DNA of 64,000 nucleotides from Hanamia caeni (GTDB lineage Bacteria > Bacteroidota > Bacteroidia > Chitinophagales > Chitinophagaceae): NCBI RefSeq assembly GCF_003721595.1, contig NZ_RJJR01000012.1, forward strand, positions 124,001 to 188,000. Direction: 5' to 3'. This document shows, one piece after another, positions 54,274-62,310 of the stretch (the first letter of the stretch is position 1; every line of letters begins with the position of its first letter). A program made the position numbers and the translations under genes. The notes under the pieces are model-generated. The model saw only the letters and a program-made list of their open reading frames with translations. It ran no database searches and had not been told where the DNA came from.

Positions 54274-55782
54274 TTACTCATTTTTGTTTAATCCATCCAG
54301 CCATTTATCAAGTGCCAGGTATACTCCATTTGTCCAGCCAAAACCATCCTGGGTAGGATATTCTCCCCCGCCCGCTTTAATTTCAGTGCTGACCACATTG
54401 TATTTTTCCATCAATTTCCCTGTGGCGTCATACACCCGGCGGTTTATGTCCATCCATCTTTTTGCGATGTCTTTTGCCAAATCAACAAAACCATATTTTG
54501 CTAATCCGTGGATGGCTATCCACTGCAACGGCGCCCACCCATTTGGTGCATCCCACTGCTGGCTTGTAGTTTCAAGTGTAGAAATTAACCCGCCGGCACA
54601 AAGAAATTTATCCTTTATTATTTTTGCAACTCCATCGGCCTGTTCGGGGGTAGCTATACCGAAATATAATGGGAAAGTAGCGGCTAATGTATACACCTTT
54701 TTGAGTGCATTTTCTTTATGGTCAAAATCGAAAAAGAATTTTTCGTCCCCATTCCAGCAAAATTTAAAAAGGGTTTGTTTCCTTCTTTCGGCCAGGTTAG
54801 TATAGTTCTCACAATTTGCTTTGTCGCCTGCTACTTCATAGGCTTTGGCAATCGTTTGTTCAAGATTTAACAAGAGACAATTTAAATCTACCGGGACAAT
54901 TTCTGTGGCATGAATACTTGAAAAATCTCCTCTTACTTTAAACCATCGTCCTGAAAAATCCCAGCCGGATTCAGCGGCGGCTCTCAGATTGCGATACACA
55001 CTTTTTTTATCTTCAGCATTTTCTGCCAGTGCCACCTCATGCTTATATGCCTCAGGCCGCGGAGCATCGGATTCATCCCAATAATGATTTAAAATGCCTT
55101 TATCGGGCAGCATTACAAGATGATGGACAGAGGAACTTTTCAGGTCAATTTGATCAGAACCTTTCATCCAAAAGCTATATTCTTTTTCAAGTTGAGGCAG
55201 GTATTTCACAAAAGTTTCGTCACCTTTTTCCTCTGCTAAAAGCTGAATCATGCAGGCAAAAAACGGAGGTTGTGATCTTCCCAAAAAATAGGTGCGGTTG
55301 CCGTTTGGAATGTAGCCAAAGCGATCAATGAGATAACAAAAATTGTCAATCATATTTTGAATCAAATCGATCCTTCGCGATACCTGGAGGCCGAGCATGG
55401 TAAAATAACTATCCCAATAATATATTTCCCTGAATCTTCCCCCAGGCACAATGTAGGGATTGGGCAAAGGCACCAGCGAATTATGAGATTCTTCGGGCTG
55501 GCGGGTGAGAAAGTCCCAGAGCTTTTCGATGTGTTCCTTAATAGGCCTTCCTTTCACGCTTACGAAGTCGGTTTTAAAACTCACCGGCTCTGTGAAATGG
55601 GTATGCACAAAAGAGGATAAATCGAAATTTGGTTCATTTTTTTCTCTTTCATAACGGTCATGGATATCCGAAAGTGACGACTTGGGCGTGCAATCCACAA
55701 ATGTTTTATTATCCGGGAAAACTTTTTCTGTCTGCACCCTTTCAAATAATTCGCCCAATGAAAAAATATAATTTATTTCCAT
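54274..55782 (-). CDS. Cytoplasmic trehalase (GH37)
   Basis: A 502-residue alpha,alpha-trehalase that cleaves trehalose to two glucose units. Both GH37 signatures are present: PGGRFREIYYWDSY (residues 113-126) and QWDAPNGWAPLQ (409-420). The catalytic acid is Asp275 in GWDFSGRW and the base Glu474 in GGGEYPTQDGFGW. There is no signal peptide, so it is TreF-like rather than periplasmic TreA. Start MEINYIF at 55782 is preferred to the ATG two codons earlier. 15 bp after the MFS gene, so trehalose uptake and cleavage are probably coupled. Confidence 0.93.
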   Translation of the reverse strand: MEINYIFSLGELFERVQTEKVFPDNKTFVDCTPKSSLSDIHDRYEREKNEPNFDLSSFVHTHFTEPVSFKTDFVSVKGRPIKEHIEKLWDFLTRQPEESHNSLVPLPNPYIVPGGRFREIYYWDSYFTMLGLQVSRRIDLIQNMIDNFCYLIDRFGYIPNGNRTYFLGRSQPPFFACMIQLLAEEKGDETFVKYLPQLEKEYSFWMKGSDQIDLKSSSVHHLVMLPDKGILNHYWDESDAPRPEAYKHEVALAENAEDKKSVYRNLRAAAESGWDFSGRWFKVRGDFSSIHATEIVPVDLNCLLLNLEQTIAKAYEVAGDKANCENYTNLAERRKQTLFKFCWNGDEKFFFDFDHKENALKKVYTLAATFPLYFGIATPEQADGVAKIIKDKFLCAGGLISTLETTSQQWDAPNGWAPLQWIAIHGLAKYGFVDLAKDIAKRWMDINRRVYDATGKLMEKYNVVSTEIKAGGGEYPTQDGFGWTNGVYLALDKWLDGLNKNE

Positions 55783-55797
55783 ACACAACTTATTACA

Positions 55798-57051
55798 TCA
55801 ATTAAAATCCTGTTCATTCACCAAAAGCGGTTTCTTTTGCAGGCGGTTGAAAAAAACAAGGCAAACGATAAGGATCGCGATAGGTATCAGTGAAAAATAA
55901 AAAGCGGTTTGACCGCCATAGGCTTCAAATACGTGGCCGGTTATAATTGATCCGGTAGTGCCGCCCAATGCCGAAAAAATTACGATGAGCCCACTCATCG
56001 GGCCCTGTTGTTTTAATGGCAAAGAACTTAGGATTACTGAATTAATCGCTGGATAAACAGGCGCGATTAGCAAGCCGATCAGAGGAAACACATAAGCTAC
56101 AAATGGCGCTTCTAGCCAGCTATCTATCAAACTTACATGAATCTTTGACGCAAGAGGAATCACCAATACCACCAATATTGCCGCAAGCAAAAGGCATGTA
56201 ATTATCACCTTTAGCCAATGAATTTTTCTGAGTAGAAAGCCAGCAATAAACCTGCCAACCGCAGTTGATATAGCGAGTATGCTTGTCATCTGTATGGCCA
56301 GGCTTGTAGAAAGATGCAGTACCTGCTTGTTAAAAGTGGGTAGCCAGCTCATTATGCTTTGTTCAATCAATACATAAAAAAATGCGCTGATGATAAAAAT
56401 CAAAACCAGCGGTTTTATAGCGAGCGCCATCATTTCAGCAAACTCTTTTATAAAGGATTTAGGTTCTTCTTCTTTCACGGAAGATTCATCAAGCCGCGCG
56501 GTGAGCAACAATAAAAAAGCGAATGCAGAAAGTACGGCAAGCAAATAATAAACATTTAACCATGACGTAGAAGAAGGATTATTGTTGTCAACAAAAGCCC
56601 CGAAAATAAAATAACCGGCAAGAATGCCTATCATAAAAAAAGATTCAATAAAGTTCATGAAGCTTGCATGATCTTTTTTGTTGGAAGTTACGAGGCCGAT
56701 GGTGGCATAAACCGAAACTTTTATCAGCGCAAAACTTACTCCTGTAACGGCAAATAAAATTTTGGTCATTGCAAATCCGCCAATAGCGGGCATCAGGAGG
56801 CATGCAATGATTACAAAAATTAAAGCCAGCAACATAGAACGTTTATAACCAATGCGGGTAATATAAGAAGCAACGAGAAATGAGGCAATTGCAATACTAA
56901 GGTCTTTGAAAGCCTCAAGAATACTGGCGGTGCCTTGTGTAATTCCATAATTATTCTGCACCTGCAGAATGACGGTTCCAACACTGTTGAGCAAAATGGC
57001 AAAAACAAAATAATTGATAAATAGCGAAAGCTTTATCTGCCAGTTGTTCAT
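55798..57051 (-). CDS. MFS transporter, probably for trehalose or another sugar
   Basis: A 417-residue twelve-helix major facilitator protein. Typical loop motif between TM2 and TM3 (ASYITRIGYKRSMLLAL), a hydrophilic central loop near residues 190-205 (RLDESSVKEEEPKSF), and hydrophobic segments throughout. It is immediately upstream of the trehalase gene on the same strand, which suggests a disaccharide substrate, but MFS sequence alone does not tell. Not similar to SusC/SusD systems. Confidence 0.85.
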   Translation of the reverse strand: MNNWQIKLSLFINYFVFAILLNSVGTVILQVQNNYGITQGTASILEAFKDLSIAIASFLVASYITRIGYKRSMLLALIFVIIACLLMPAIGGFAMTKILFAVTGVSFALIKVSVYATIGLVTSNKKDHASFMNFIESFFMIGILAGYFIFGAFVDNNNPSSTSWLNVYYLLAVLSAFAFLLLLTARLDESSVKEEEPKSFIKEFAEMMALAIKPLVLIFIISAFFYVLIEQSIMSWLPTFNKQVLHLSTSLAIQMTSILAISTAVGRFIAGFLLRKIHWLKVIITCLLLAAILVVLVIPLASKIHVSLIDSWLEAPFVAYVFPLIGLLIAPVYPAINSVILSSLPLKQQGPMSGLIVIFSALGGTTGSIITGHVFEAYGGQTAFYFSLIPIAILIVCLVFFNRLQKKPLLVNEQDFN

Positions 57052-57197
57052 TGCAATATCGTTTGTATATTCTTCGAATATACTATTTTATTTATGCAGG
57101 AATTTTTTTTTAAACAGGCTTAATCAGATGTTGCCGTGCAGTGAAGCAATAAAAAAATCAAATTTTTATTTTCTCTCAAATGGATTGAAAAAAGGCT

Positions 57198-58136
57198 CTA
57201 TTCATGTTTTTGACTGGCGGCTTTTAAAGCGTTGGCTTTTTCCCAGGCTGTGCGGCCAAGACCGGGTACTACATGCCTGTCGCTGTGGTATGATGAACGC
57301 ACTAATGGCCCGCTTTCCACATAATCAAAACCAATCTGGTAGCCAATTTCTCTGAGTTCTGCAAATTCTGAAGGATGCACAAAACGTGCGACGGGCAAAT
57401 GTTTAGGCGTAGGTTGTAAATATTGGCCTAGAGTAATTACATCTACTTCGCTGTCTTTCAAATCCTGCATCGTTTGAACCACTTCTTCCTTTTTTTCTCC
57501 GAGGCCAAGCATAATTCCACTTTTGGTACGCATGCCACCTCTTTTAAGAATGCGCAAAGTTTCCATGCTTCGCCAATATTTTGCCTGGATTCTTACACTG
57601 CGTGTTAAGCGTTCGACAGTTTCAATATTATGGCTTACCACCTCGGGAGCGGCGTCAATAATACGTTGTATATTTTCAGCCTCAGCTTTAAAGTCAGGGA
57701 TTAACGTTTCCAGCGTTGTATTCGGCGCAATTTTTCTCACCGCATTAATGGTTTGTTGCCAGATAATTGACCCGCCATCTTTTAATTCATCCCTATCCAC
57801 CGAAGTTATTACCGCATGCTTCACTTTCATCAGGGAAATAGCTTCTGCTACTCTTTTGGGTTCCTGCAAGTCCGCTGGCAGAGGCCGCCCTGTAGCTACC
57901 GCGCAAAAACCACAGCTGCGGGTGCAGATATTTCCGAGTATCATAAAAGTGGCGGTGCCTTCGCCCCAACATTCTCCCATATTTGGACAATTGCCGCTTT
58001 CGCAGATCGTATGCAGTTTATGTTCATCTACAATTTTTCTTACCTGCTTGTATTCTTCTCCTATTGGTAATTTAACCCGAAGCCAGTTTGGTTTGCGGGG
58101 TTTTTCCAATACAGGCACGTCCATTACTTCACTCAT
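57198..58136 (-). CDS. lipA: Lipoyl synthase
   Basis: A 312-residue radical-SAM enzyme that inserts two sulfur atoms into octanoyl groups on lipoate-dependent proteins. The auxiliary cluster motif is Cys45, Cys50, Cys56 ([12 protein letters not shown]); the radical-SAM cluster is Cys71, Cys75, Cys78 (CTRSCGFC); the RSSYHSD motif at 280-286 supplies the serine ligand. No lipB in the window. Followed on the plus side of its start by a beta-barrel gene 42 bp upstream on the same strand. Confidence 0.97.
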   Translation of the reverse strand: MSEVMDVPVLEKPRKPNWLRVKLPIGEEYKQVRKIVDEHKLHTICESGNCPNMGECWGEGTATFMILGNICTRSCGFCAVATGRPLPADLQEPKRVAEAISLMKVKHAVITSVDRDELKDGGSIIWQQTINAVRKIAPNTTLETLIPDFKAEAENIQRIIDAAPEVVSHNIETVERLTRSVRIQAKYWRSMETLRILKRGGMRTKSGIMLGLGEKKEEVVQTMQDLKDSEVDVITLGQYLQPTPKHLPVARFVHPSEFAELREIGYQIGFDYVESGPLVRSSYHSDRHVVPGLGRTAWEKANALKAASQKHE

Positions 58137-58177
58137 TTATCGAAAATTTATTTTGGTCAAAATTAATTAAAGAGAAA

Positions 58178-58957
58178 TTATTTTCTCTTCCCGAAGATGA
58201 TGGCCACATATCCGCCAAAAAATAATTGCTTCTCTTTATTGTAAACCATCTGTGGGATTTTTTTTGCATAGAAATCAATATTCAAACCCACTTCAATCGC
58301 AGACACTAATTCGTTGAAGCTGCCGTAATCGAAGCGCACAGCGGTTTTGGCGTAAAGGCCCGGAGTGATGGTAAGCTCGTTCCAACCTTTGCCCAATGTG
58401 GGGCCGCCAAAAACATTGCCACCTAAAAATTGTGCACTATCGGCTGAGTTGTATTTGATATAATCTACTCCATTGCCATTTTGTACCTGCACATAATAAG
58501 GCCGCAGCAATGCAGCAGTAACACCGCCTCCATAGTTTGCCGTAATGGCCACGCCGTTTTTATTGGCTTTATTGCCTAACAAAACCTGTTGCTGAACGCC
58601 GAGTTTTACAGGATAAAAAAAGTTTTCTTTTCCATAAATAAAAGGCACCGTGTTGGCATAAAATCCGCTTTGCTTTTCTTCTTTAATGTGTTTACGCTCG
58701 CTGATTTCAAGCTGGTAAAGCAACGCTTTTTTTACTGAGCTTGCTCTTCCCAGTTCAAAGAAAACGCCATAACCGTCGGTAGTGAGCTTGGCGCCAAAAG
58801 AAAAGCTTTTTCGATAGGTAATCACGCCTTCTTCTTCCTGCCTTATCATTTCGCTCACTTTCGCTCTTTTTTTCTGTTGACGCTCCTTCTTTGTTTCCTG
58901 GCCAAATGAATGGAAAGAGATAAATCCACTTATGATAATGATGACTATTTTTCGCAT
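58178..58957 (-). CDS. Exported protein, probably small outer-membrane beta-barrel
   Basis: A 259-residue exported protein (signal peptide MRKIVIIIISGFISFHSFG). After a charged segment (KKERQQKKRAKVSEMIRQEEEG), alternating hydrophobic/polar strands fill the rest (SFSFGAKLTTDGYGVFFELGR, VAITANYGGGVTAALL), as in outer-membrane barrels. No family named. It precedes lipA by 41 bp on the same strand. A -7 box lies 35 bp before its start. Confidence 0.7.
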   Translation of the reverse strand: MRKIVIIIISGFISFHSFGQETKKERQQKKRAKVSEMIRQEEEGVITYRKSFSFGAKLTTDGYGVFFELGRASSVKKALLYQLEISERKHIKEEKQSGFYANTVPFIYGKENFFYPVKLGVQQQVLLGNKANKNGVAITANYGGGVTAALLRPYYVQVQNGNGVDYIKYNSADSAQFLGGNVFGGPTLGKGWNELTITPGLYAKTAVRFDYGSFNELVSAIEVGLNIDFYAKKIPQMVYNKEKQLFFGGYVAIIFGKRK

Positions 58958-58991
58958 TTGTTATTGATGTCTTAGTACTGTAAATTTATCG

Positions 58992-58999
58992 CAAAAATA
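58992..58999 (-). promoter_or_regulatory. Candidate -7 box for the beta-barrel/lipA operon
   Basis: TATTTTTG on the minus strand, an exact TAnnTTTG match, 35 bp before the ATG at 58957. It overlaps the short divergent spacer with the OsmC gene. Confidence 0.4.
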
Positions 59000-59004
59000 A
59001 TATA

Positions 59005-59409
59005 ATGACTGCATCAATAACATACAAAGGAAATTTAAGGTGTGAAGCATTTCACCTGCAGAGTTCTTCAAAAATTGAGACCGATGCGCCGACTGATAAT
59101 CATGGAAACGGGGAGCGTTTTTCTCCAACAGATTTATTATGTGTATCGCTTGCAACCTGCATGCTTACAACAATGGGCATCAAAGCAAATGATATGAATG
59201 TTGATATTTCCCGCTCACGGGCCGACGTTACAAAACACATGGCGAGCGACCCAAGAAGGGTGGCAAAGATTGAAGTATATGTCACCTTGCCGCAAAATAT
59301 AAATGAAAAGGAAAGGTTAATTTTGGAAAAAACCGGAAACAACTGCCCGGTTGCAAAAAGTGTTCATCCTGATATTGAATTGATTTTGCAATATGACTGG
59401 AAACTATAA
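59005..59409 (+). CDS. OsmC-family protein
   Basis: A 134-residue cytoplasmic protein of the OsmC/Ohr fold, thiol-dependent peroxide reductases. Both active-site cysteines are present: Cys52 in LATCMLTT and the resolving Cys in NNCPVAKSV. N-terminal glycine/proline block (TDNHGNGERFSPTDLLC) typical of the YhfA/OsmC branch rather than Ohr. Divergent from the beta-barrel gene, with a 47-bp spacer. Substrate (organic hydroperoxides) inferred from the family. Confidence 0.9.
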   Translation: MTASITYKGNLRCEAFHLQSSSKIETDAPTDNHGNGERFSPTDLLCVSLATCMLTTMGIKANDMNVDISRSRADVTKHMASDPRRVAKIEVYVTLPQNINEKERLILEKTGNNCPVAKSVHPDIELILQYDWKL

Positions 59410-59425
59410 TTAATTATCCAATATG

Positions 59426-59457
59426 CTGATTAGCTAATTAGCGAATTGGCTAATCAG
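59426..59457. terminator. Hairpin between OsmC and DUF2851 genes
   Basis: CTGATTAGC (59426-59434) and GCTAATCAG (59449-59457) form a perfect 9-bp stem over a 14-nt loop and overlap the DUF2851 stop codon. It lies between convergent genes, but no U run follows, so the terminator role is uncertain. Confidence 0.45.
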
Positions 59458-60733
59458 AGAATTGTGTTTTTTTTAATAATGAAACTCCAATTGCGCATTC
59501 AAGACATTGTTTTCTTTCACAATAATGATTTTTCAGTTGGATGAAAGCCTGTGAATCGAAGGCTTTTTTATTGGAGTAACCGAGGTGCTCAAAACCCTTT
59601 GTGATATTGTTTTTTTCGGGTGGAATTTCCTCAAGCCATTGAATGGCTTTTTCCTTATATAATTCATCATTGTGATGGAGCCCGTAACAAAAAACTATGG
59701 GCACAACTGTATTAATCAAAATATTGTTTATCATTTGAACGCCGAGCCGCTTAATTTTAAATTCGCTTTTCTCATCAAAAATGTAATGATAATGCCAATA
59801 ATCATTCGCATGTATTTCAAACATTTTTTTCAACTCATGCGTAGATTTCGTTTCTTTTATTTTTGAAAACAAATGTTCGCTGTTGTGAAGAAGCATCGCC
59901 AGTTGTGCAAGCCGGAGTGTGGGAAAATTAGCAGGCCTCATTCTTAAAAAATGCAAGCTTTCATCTACCGGGTGAAGGCCATATTTTTTTCTTAAAAATT
60001 CATATTCTTTTGTAAGCAGGCATGGGTAGTCTTCTTCAAATTCTTTTTGAAGCAAGCCGGCCTGGCCAAAAAGAAAAGCCTCAAGCTGGATGATGTTATT
60101 TTTGTGCCGGGCAAGCAGCGATAACGGTAAAGATTGTGCGATTTTTCTGAAGGGATCAGTATTTATTTTTAAACCAAAATTTGCAGCTATCAGCCACCAG
60201 AATGTTTCTTCCCAATGGTAATTGGTATCTTCAAGAATCTTAAAAATACTTTCTGATTTCAATAATAATCTTTCGGCCACAAGGCGGTGTTTCCACGCTG
60301 TCATACTAATCTCGCTGAGGTTTTTTCCCAAATTTTCGCACGGAATAAAAGCAGGCGGCTCCATCATCTGAAGGCATTTTGTAAGCAGCAATTTCGATAC
60401 ACGATTTTGTAATTCAAGTGTGGGCAAATGATTGCCATGGTTGTCTATGATTTCTTCGTCATGGTTCCATACAACATGGAGAATAATATTATTGTAATTA
60501 TTATCTTTTGAGTGATGATGCTTTTTCCAATCGGACGAATTAATGTGAATTTCTATATTCCCTGCCCAAAAAGTATCGTTGATTTTAATTTTAGCATCTG
60601 AAAAATCCGGCCCCTGGTTTCGGTTGTGCAGGCCAGGATGAATAATAGACAGTTGATTGCCTTTGGCACATTGCAGTTGGCCGTGATTGTAATTTTGGAA
60701 TTTCCAGATATAATGAAGAATCTCCTCACGCAT
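59450..60733 (-). CDS. DUF2851-family protein
   Basis: A 427-residue cytoplasmic protein of the DUF2851 family, widespread in Bacteroidota. N-terminal hallmark LHYIWKFQNYNHGQL and HPGLHNRNQGPDFSDAKIKI, then GNIEIHINSSDWKKHHHSKD, which is the conserved nuclease-like block (EIHxxSSDW). A cysteine cluster at the very end (CERKQCLECAIG) suggests metal binding. Function is unknown. Confidence 0.85.
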   Translation of the reverse strand: MREEILHYIWKFQNYNHGQLQCAKGNQLSIIHPGLHNRNQGPDFSDAKIKINDTFWAGNIEIHINSSDWKKHHHSKDNNYNNIILHVVWNHDEEIIDNHGNHLPTLELQNRVSKLLLTKCLQMMEPPAFIPCENLGKNLSEISMTAWKHRLVAERLLLKSESIFKILEDTNYHWEETFWWLIAANFGLKINTDPFRKIAQSLPLSLLARHKNNIIQLEAFLFGQAGLLQKEFEEDYPCLLTKEYEFLRKKYGLHPVDESLHFLRMRPANFPTLRLAQLAMLLHNSEHLFSKIKETKSTHELKKMFEIHANDYWHYHYIFDEKSEFKIKRLGVQMINNILINTVVPIVFCYGLHHNDELYKEKAIQWLEEIPPEKNNITKGFEHLGYSNKKAFDSQAFIQLKNHYCERKQCLECAIGVSLLKKTQFSD

Positions 60734-60847
60734 AGCAGTAGTTTTTTGGATGGAGCATTAAAAATAAAAAATAATTTCCATGAAAAAGATAGAAATTGAT
60801 TGAACAAAAAATCACCTTAAAAAATAGAAATGATTTCCTTTTTGATT

Positions 60848-60855
60848 TACTTTTG
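60848..60855 (+). promoter_or_regulatory. Candidate -7 box for tRNA-Leu
   Basis: TACTTTTG matches TAnnTTTG exactly, 27 bp before the tRNA 5' end. The -33 element is not clear. Confidence 0.45.
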
Positions 60856-60882
60856 CCATCCTATTTTAAATAAACAGCAATT

Positions 60883-60966
60883 GCCCGGGTGGCGAAATTG
60901 GTAGACGCACTGCCTTCAGGTGGCAGCGTTCGCGAGGATGTGCTGGTTCGAATCCAGTCCCGGGCA
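60883..60966 (+). tRNA. tRNA-Leu (anticodon CAG)
   Basis: Acceptor stem GCCCGGG/CCCGGGC with discriminator A at 60966; anticodon stem CTGCC/GGCAG encloses TTCAGGT (anticodon CAG); long variable arm (CGTTCGCGAGGATG region); T arm with GGTTCGAATCC. The long variable arm confirms a class II tRNA. The 3' CCA is not encoded. Confidence 0.96.
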
Positions 60967-60972
60967 CAAACA

Positions 60973-61008
60973 AAAAGTCCCTACGACAGTAATAATCGGG
61001 GGACTTTT
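60973..61008 (+). terminator. Terminator after tRNA-Leu
   Basis: AAAAGTCCC (60973-60981) pairs with GGGACTTTT (61000-61008), a 9-bp stem with an 18-nt loop, followed by CTATTTT. It begins 7 bp past the tRNA. Confidence 0.7.
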
Positions 61009-61082
61009 CTATTTTAAATAACGATTTTCCGGCTTGCATGCGTACGTAAGCAAAATAAAAACCTGAGTTATTTATCGCTTTA

Positions 61083-61706
61083 CTATAAATATTCGCGATG
61101 AAAAAGTGATGGTATAAAATTTTCCTCTTTTGGCAGAATGCTTTCTTTTATTACAAAATTTTCTGTCGCCGGGCTTTCAGGTTTGACTACTGTTGGTGCA
61201 TATTTGCAATACTCTTTATCTTTTATTCTACCTAAACTAACGAGCGCCAGATAGATGGCTGCGATAACGCTGAGATAAAAGCCAAAAGTCAATACATCTG
61301 TAACACCGGGCGCCATATAATTTATGTCGCTGGACATATTATTGTACATATGCCCCATTTCTTCAGGTATCTCAGGTTTCATTTTGAAATAAAGCCCGAT
61401 GATACCAATTATCAAATAAACAGCAGGAAGAATATGCGCCAATTTGAAATATTTTGAAAATTTCTGAACACCGGAAACATTTTGATACAAAATCAAAGCG
61501 CCACTCAAAGGCACTACGATGGCCAATACCATAAACAGACGCGAAACACCATGAATAAAATAAGCGAACAAAGCGGAAGGAATTCCATCGGAGGTAATTG
61601 ATAATCCCGACATTGAAATGACAGTCAGGCTAATCCAAGGTAGGAAATAACACAGCACTAAAATAGCTGCTGAAATGTTGGAACCCGTAAATTTTACTTT
61701 GCTCAT
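61083..61706 (-). CDS. Membrane protein of unknown function
   Basis: A 207-residue protein with about four membrane segments and a charged C-terminal tail. Start MSKVKFTGSN at 61706 is preferred to an ATG three codons earlier because it begins at the natural N-terminus. The first segment has LCYFLPWISL, loosely like the small membrane protein at 15153. No family recognised. Its promoter region would overlap the intergenic space shared with nosZ. Confidence 0.6.
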   Translation of the reverse strand: MSKVKFTGSNISAAILVLCYFLPWISLTVISMSGLSITSDGIPSALFAYFIHGVSRLFMVLAIVVPLSGALILYQNVSGVQKFSKYFKLAHILPAVYLIIGIIGLYFKMKPEIPEEMGHMYNNMSSDINYMAPGVTDVLTFGFYLSVIAAIYLALVSLGRIKDKEYCKYAPTVVKPESPATENFVIKESILPKEENFIPSLFHREYL

Positions 61707-61994
61707 AACGATCACAGTTTTGAAATGATAAATTCAAGAATGCGAAAAGAAAATTTTCAACGGTGTATAATCACAACTTTCGGAAGCTAATATTCATTTC
61801 TTTATTAAATGTTGAAAGGGCGGGGAAAAGAAATAAAGAAATGCAAGGCAAATATAGAAGAAAAAATATTTATATAAATAGGAATAATGATTTAAATTTT
61901 TTCCAATAATTTAGAAACCGGATATGGCGGAAAAAGATATTTTGAAAAGAAACAATTTAAGAATAACTAAATATAAATATACTATTTTGCACGC

Positions 61995-62026
61995 TTAAGG
62001 TGCGTGAGTTTAATATTAAACCTTAA
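61995..62026. promoter_or_regulatory. Nested palindrome upstream of nosZ
   Basis: TTAAGGT (61995-62001) and ACCTTAA (62020-62026) form a perfect 7-bp inverted repeat, and the inside contains TTTAATATTAAA (62009-62020), a perfect 12-bp palindrome. A possible binding site for a dimeric regulator; not recognised as a known box. Confidence 0.4.
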
Positions 62027-62129
62027 CCTGATACAGTAATACTTTATTCCACTTTAAACCTGAAGCATGATAAAGCATTTGCCCCCAAAAAAAACGTATT
62101 GCACTCCAACAGTTTTCGTTCCGACGGAT

Positions 62130-62143
62130 ATGATACAAATCAT
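62130..62143. promoter_or_regulatory. FNR/CRP-like box upstream of nosZ
   Basis: ATGAT-N4-ATCAT, a perfect inverted repeat differing from the FNR consensus TTGAT-N4-ATCAA only at the two outermost symmetrical bases. It ends 167 bp before the nosZ ATG and is followed by a TTGAT. Anaerobic control of nosZ by an FNR/CRP-family regulator is the natural inference. Confidence 0.5.
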
Positions 62144-62310
62144 TGATTAAATTTCTTTGCTATGATTGTGCTCATAAAATAAAGTACAGCCGGTCTGTAA
62201 TATTGCACAGTAAAATTTAAGCAACGGAATTTAAAAGTTCCCTTAATTTTTTTGGCCGTTGGTAACCGATAAATTAAAAATTCCATTTTATTCACTCTTC
62301 AAATCAATTT

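Larger units (their letters stand above)
61707..62310. other. 604-bp intergenic region before nosZ with palindromes
   Basis: No gene was found. The region holds the inverted repeat at 61995-62026 and the FNR-like box at 62130-62143. I could not place a full -33/-7 promoter for nosZ with confidence. Confidence 0.6.

Noticed and set aside
57523..58170. 215-codon open frame opposite lipA
   Set aside because: Complete antisense overlap with a certain lipA; no recognisable motif. Long antisense frames also occur opposite lptD and gyrA and are composition effects.
62152..62159. TTTCTTTG as the nosZ -7 box
   Set aside because: One mismatch to TAnnTTTG, and it would put the FNR-like box at about -27, a poor position for an activator; not called.
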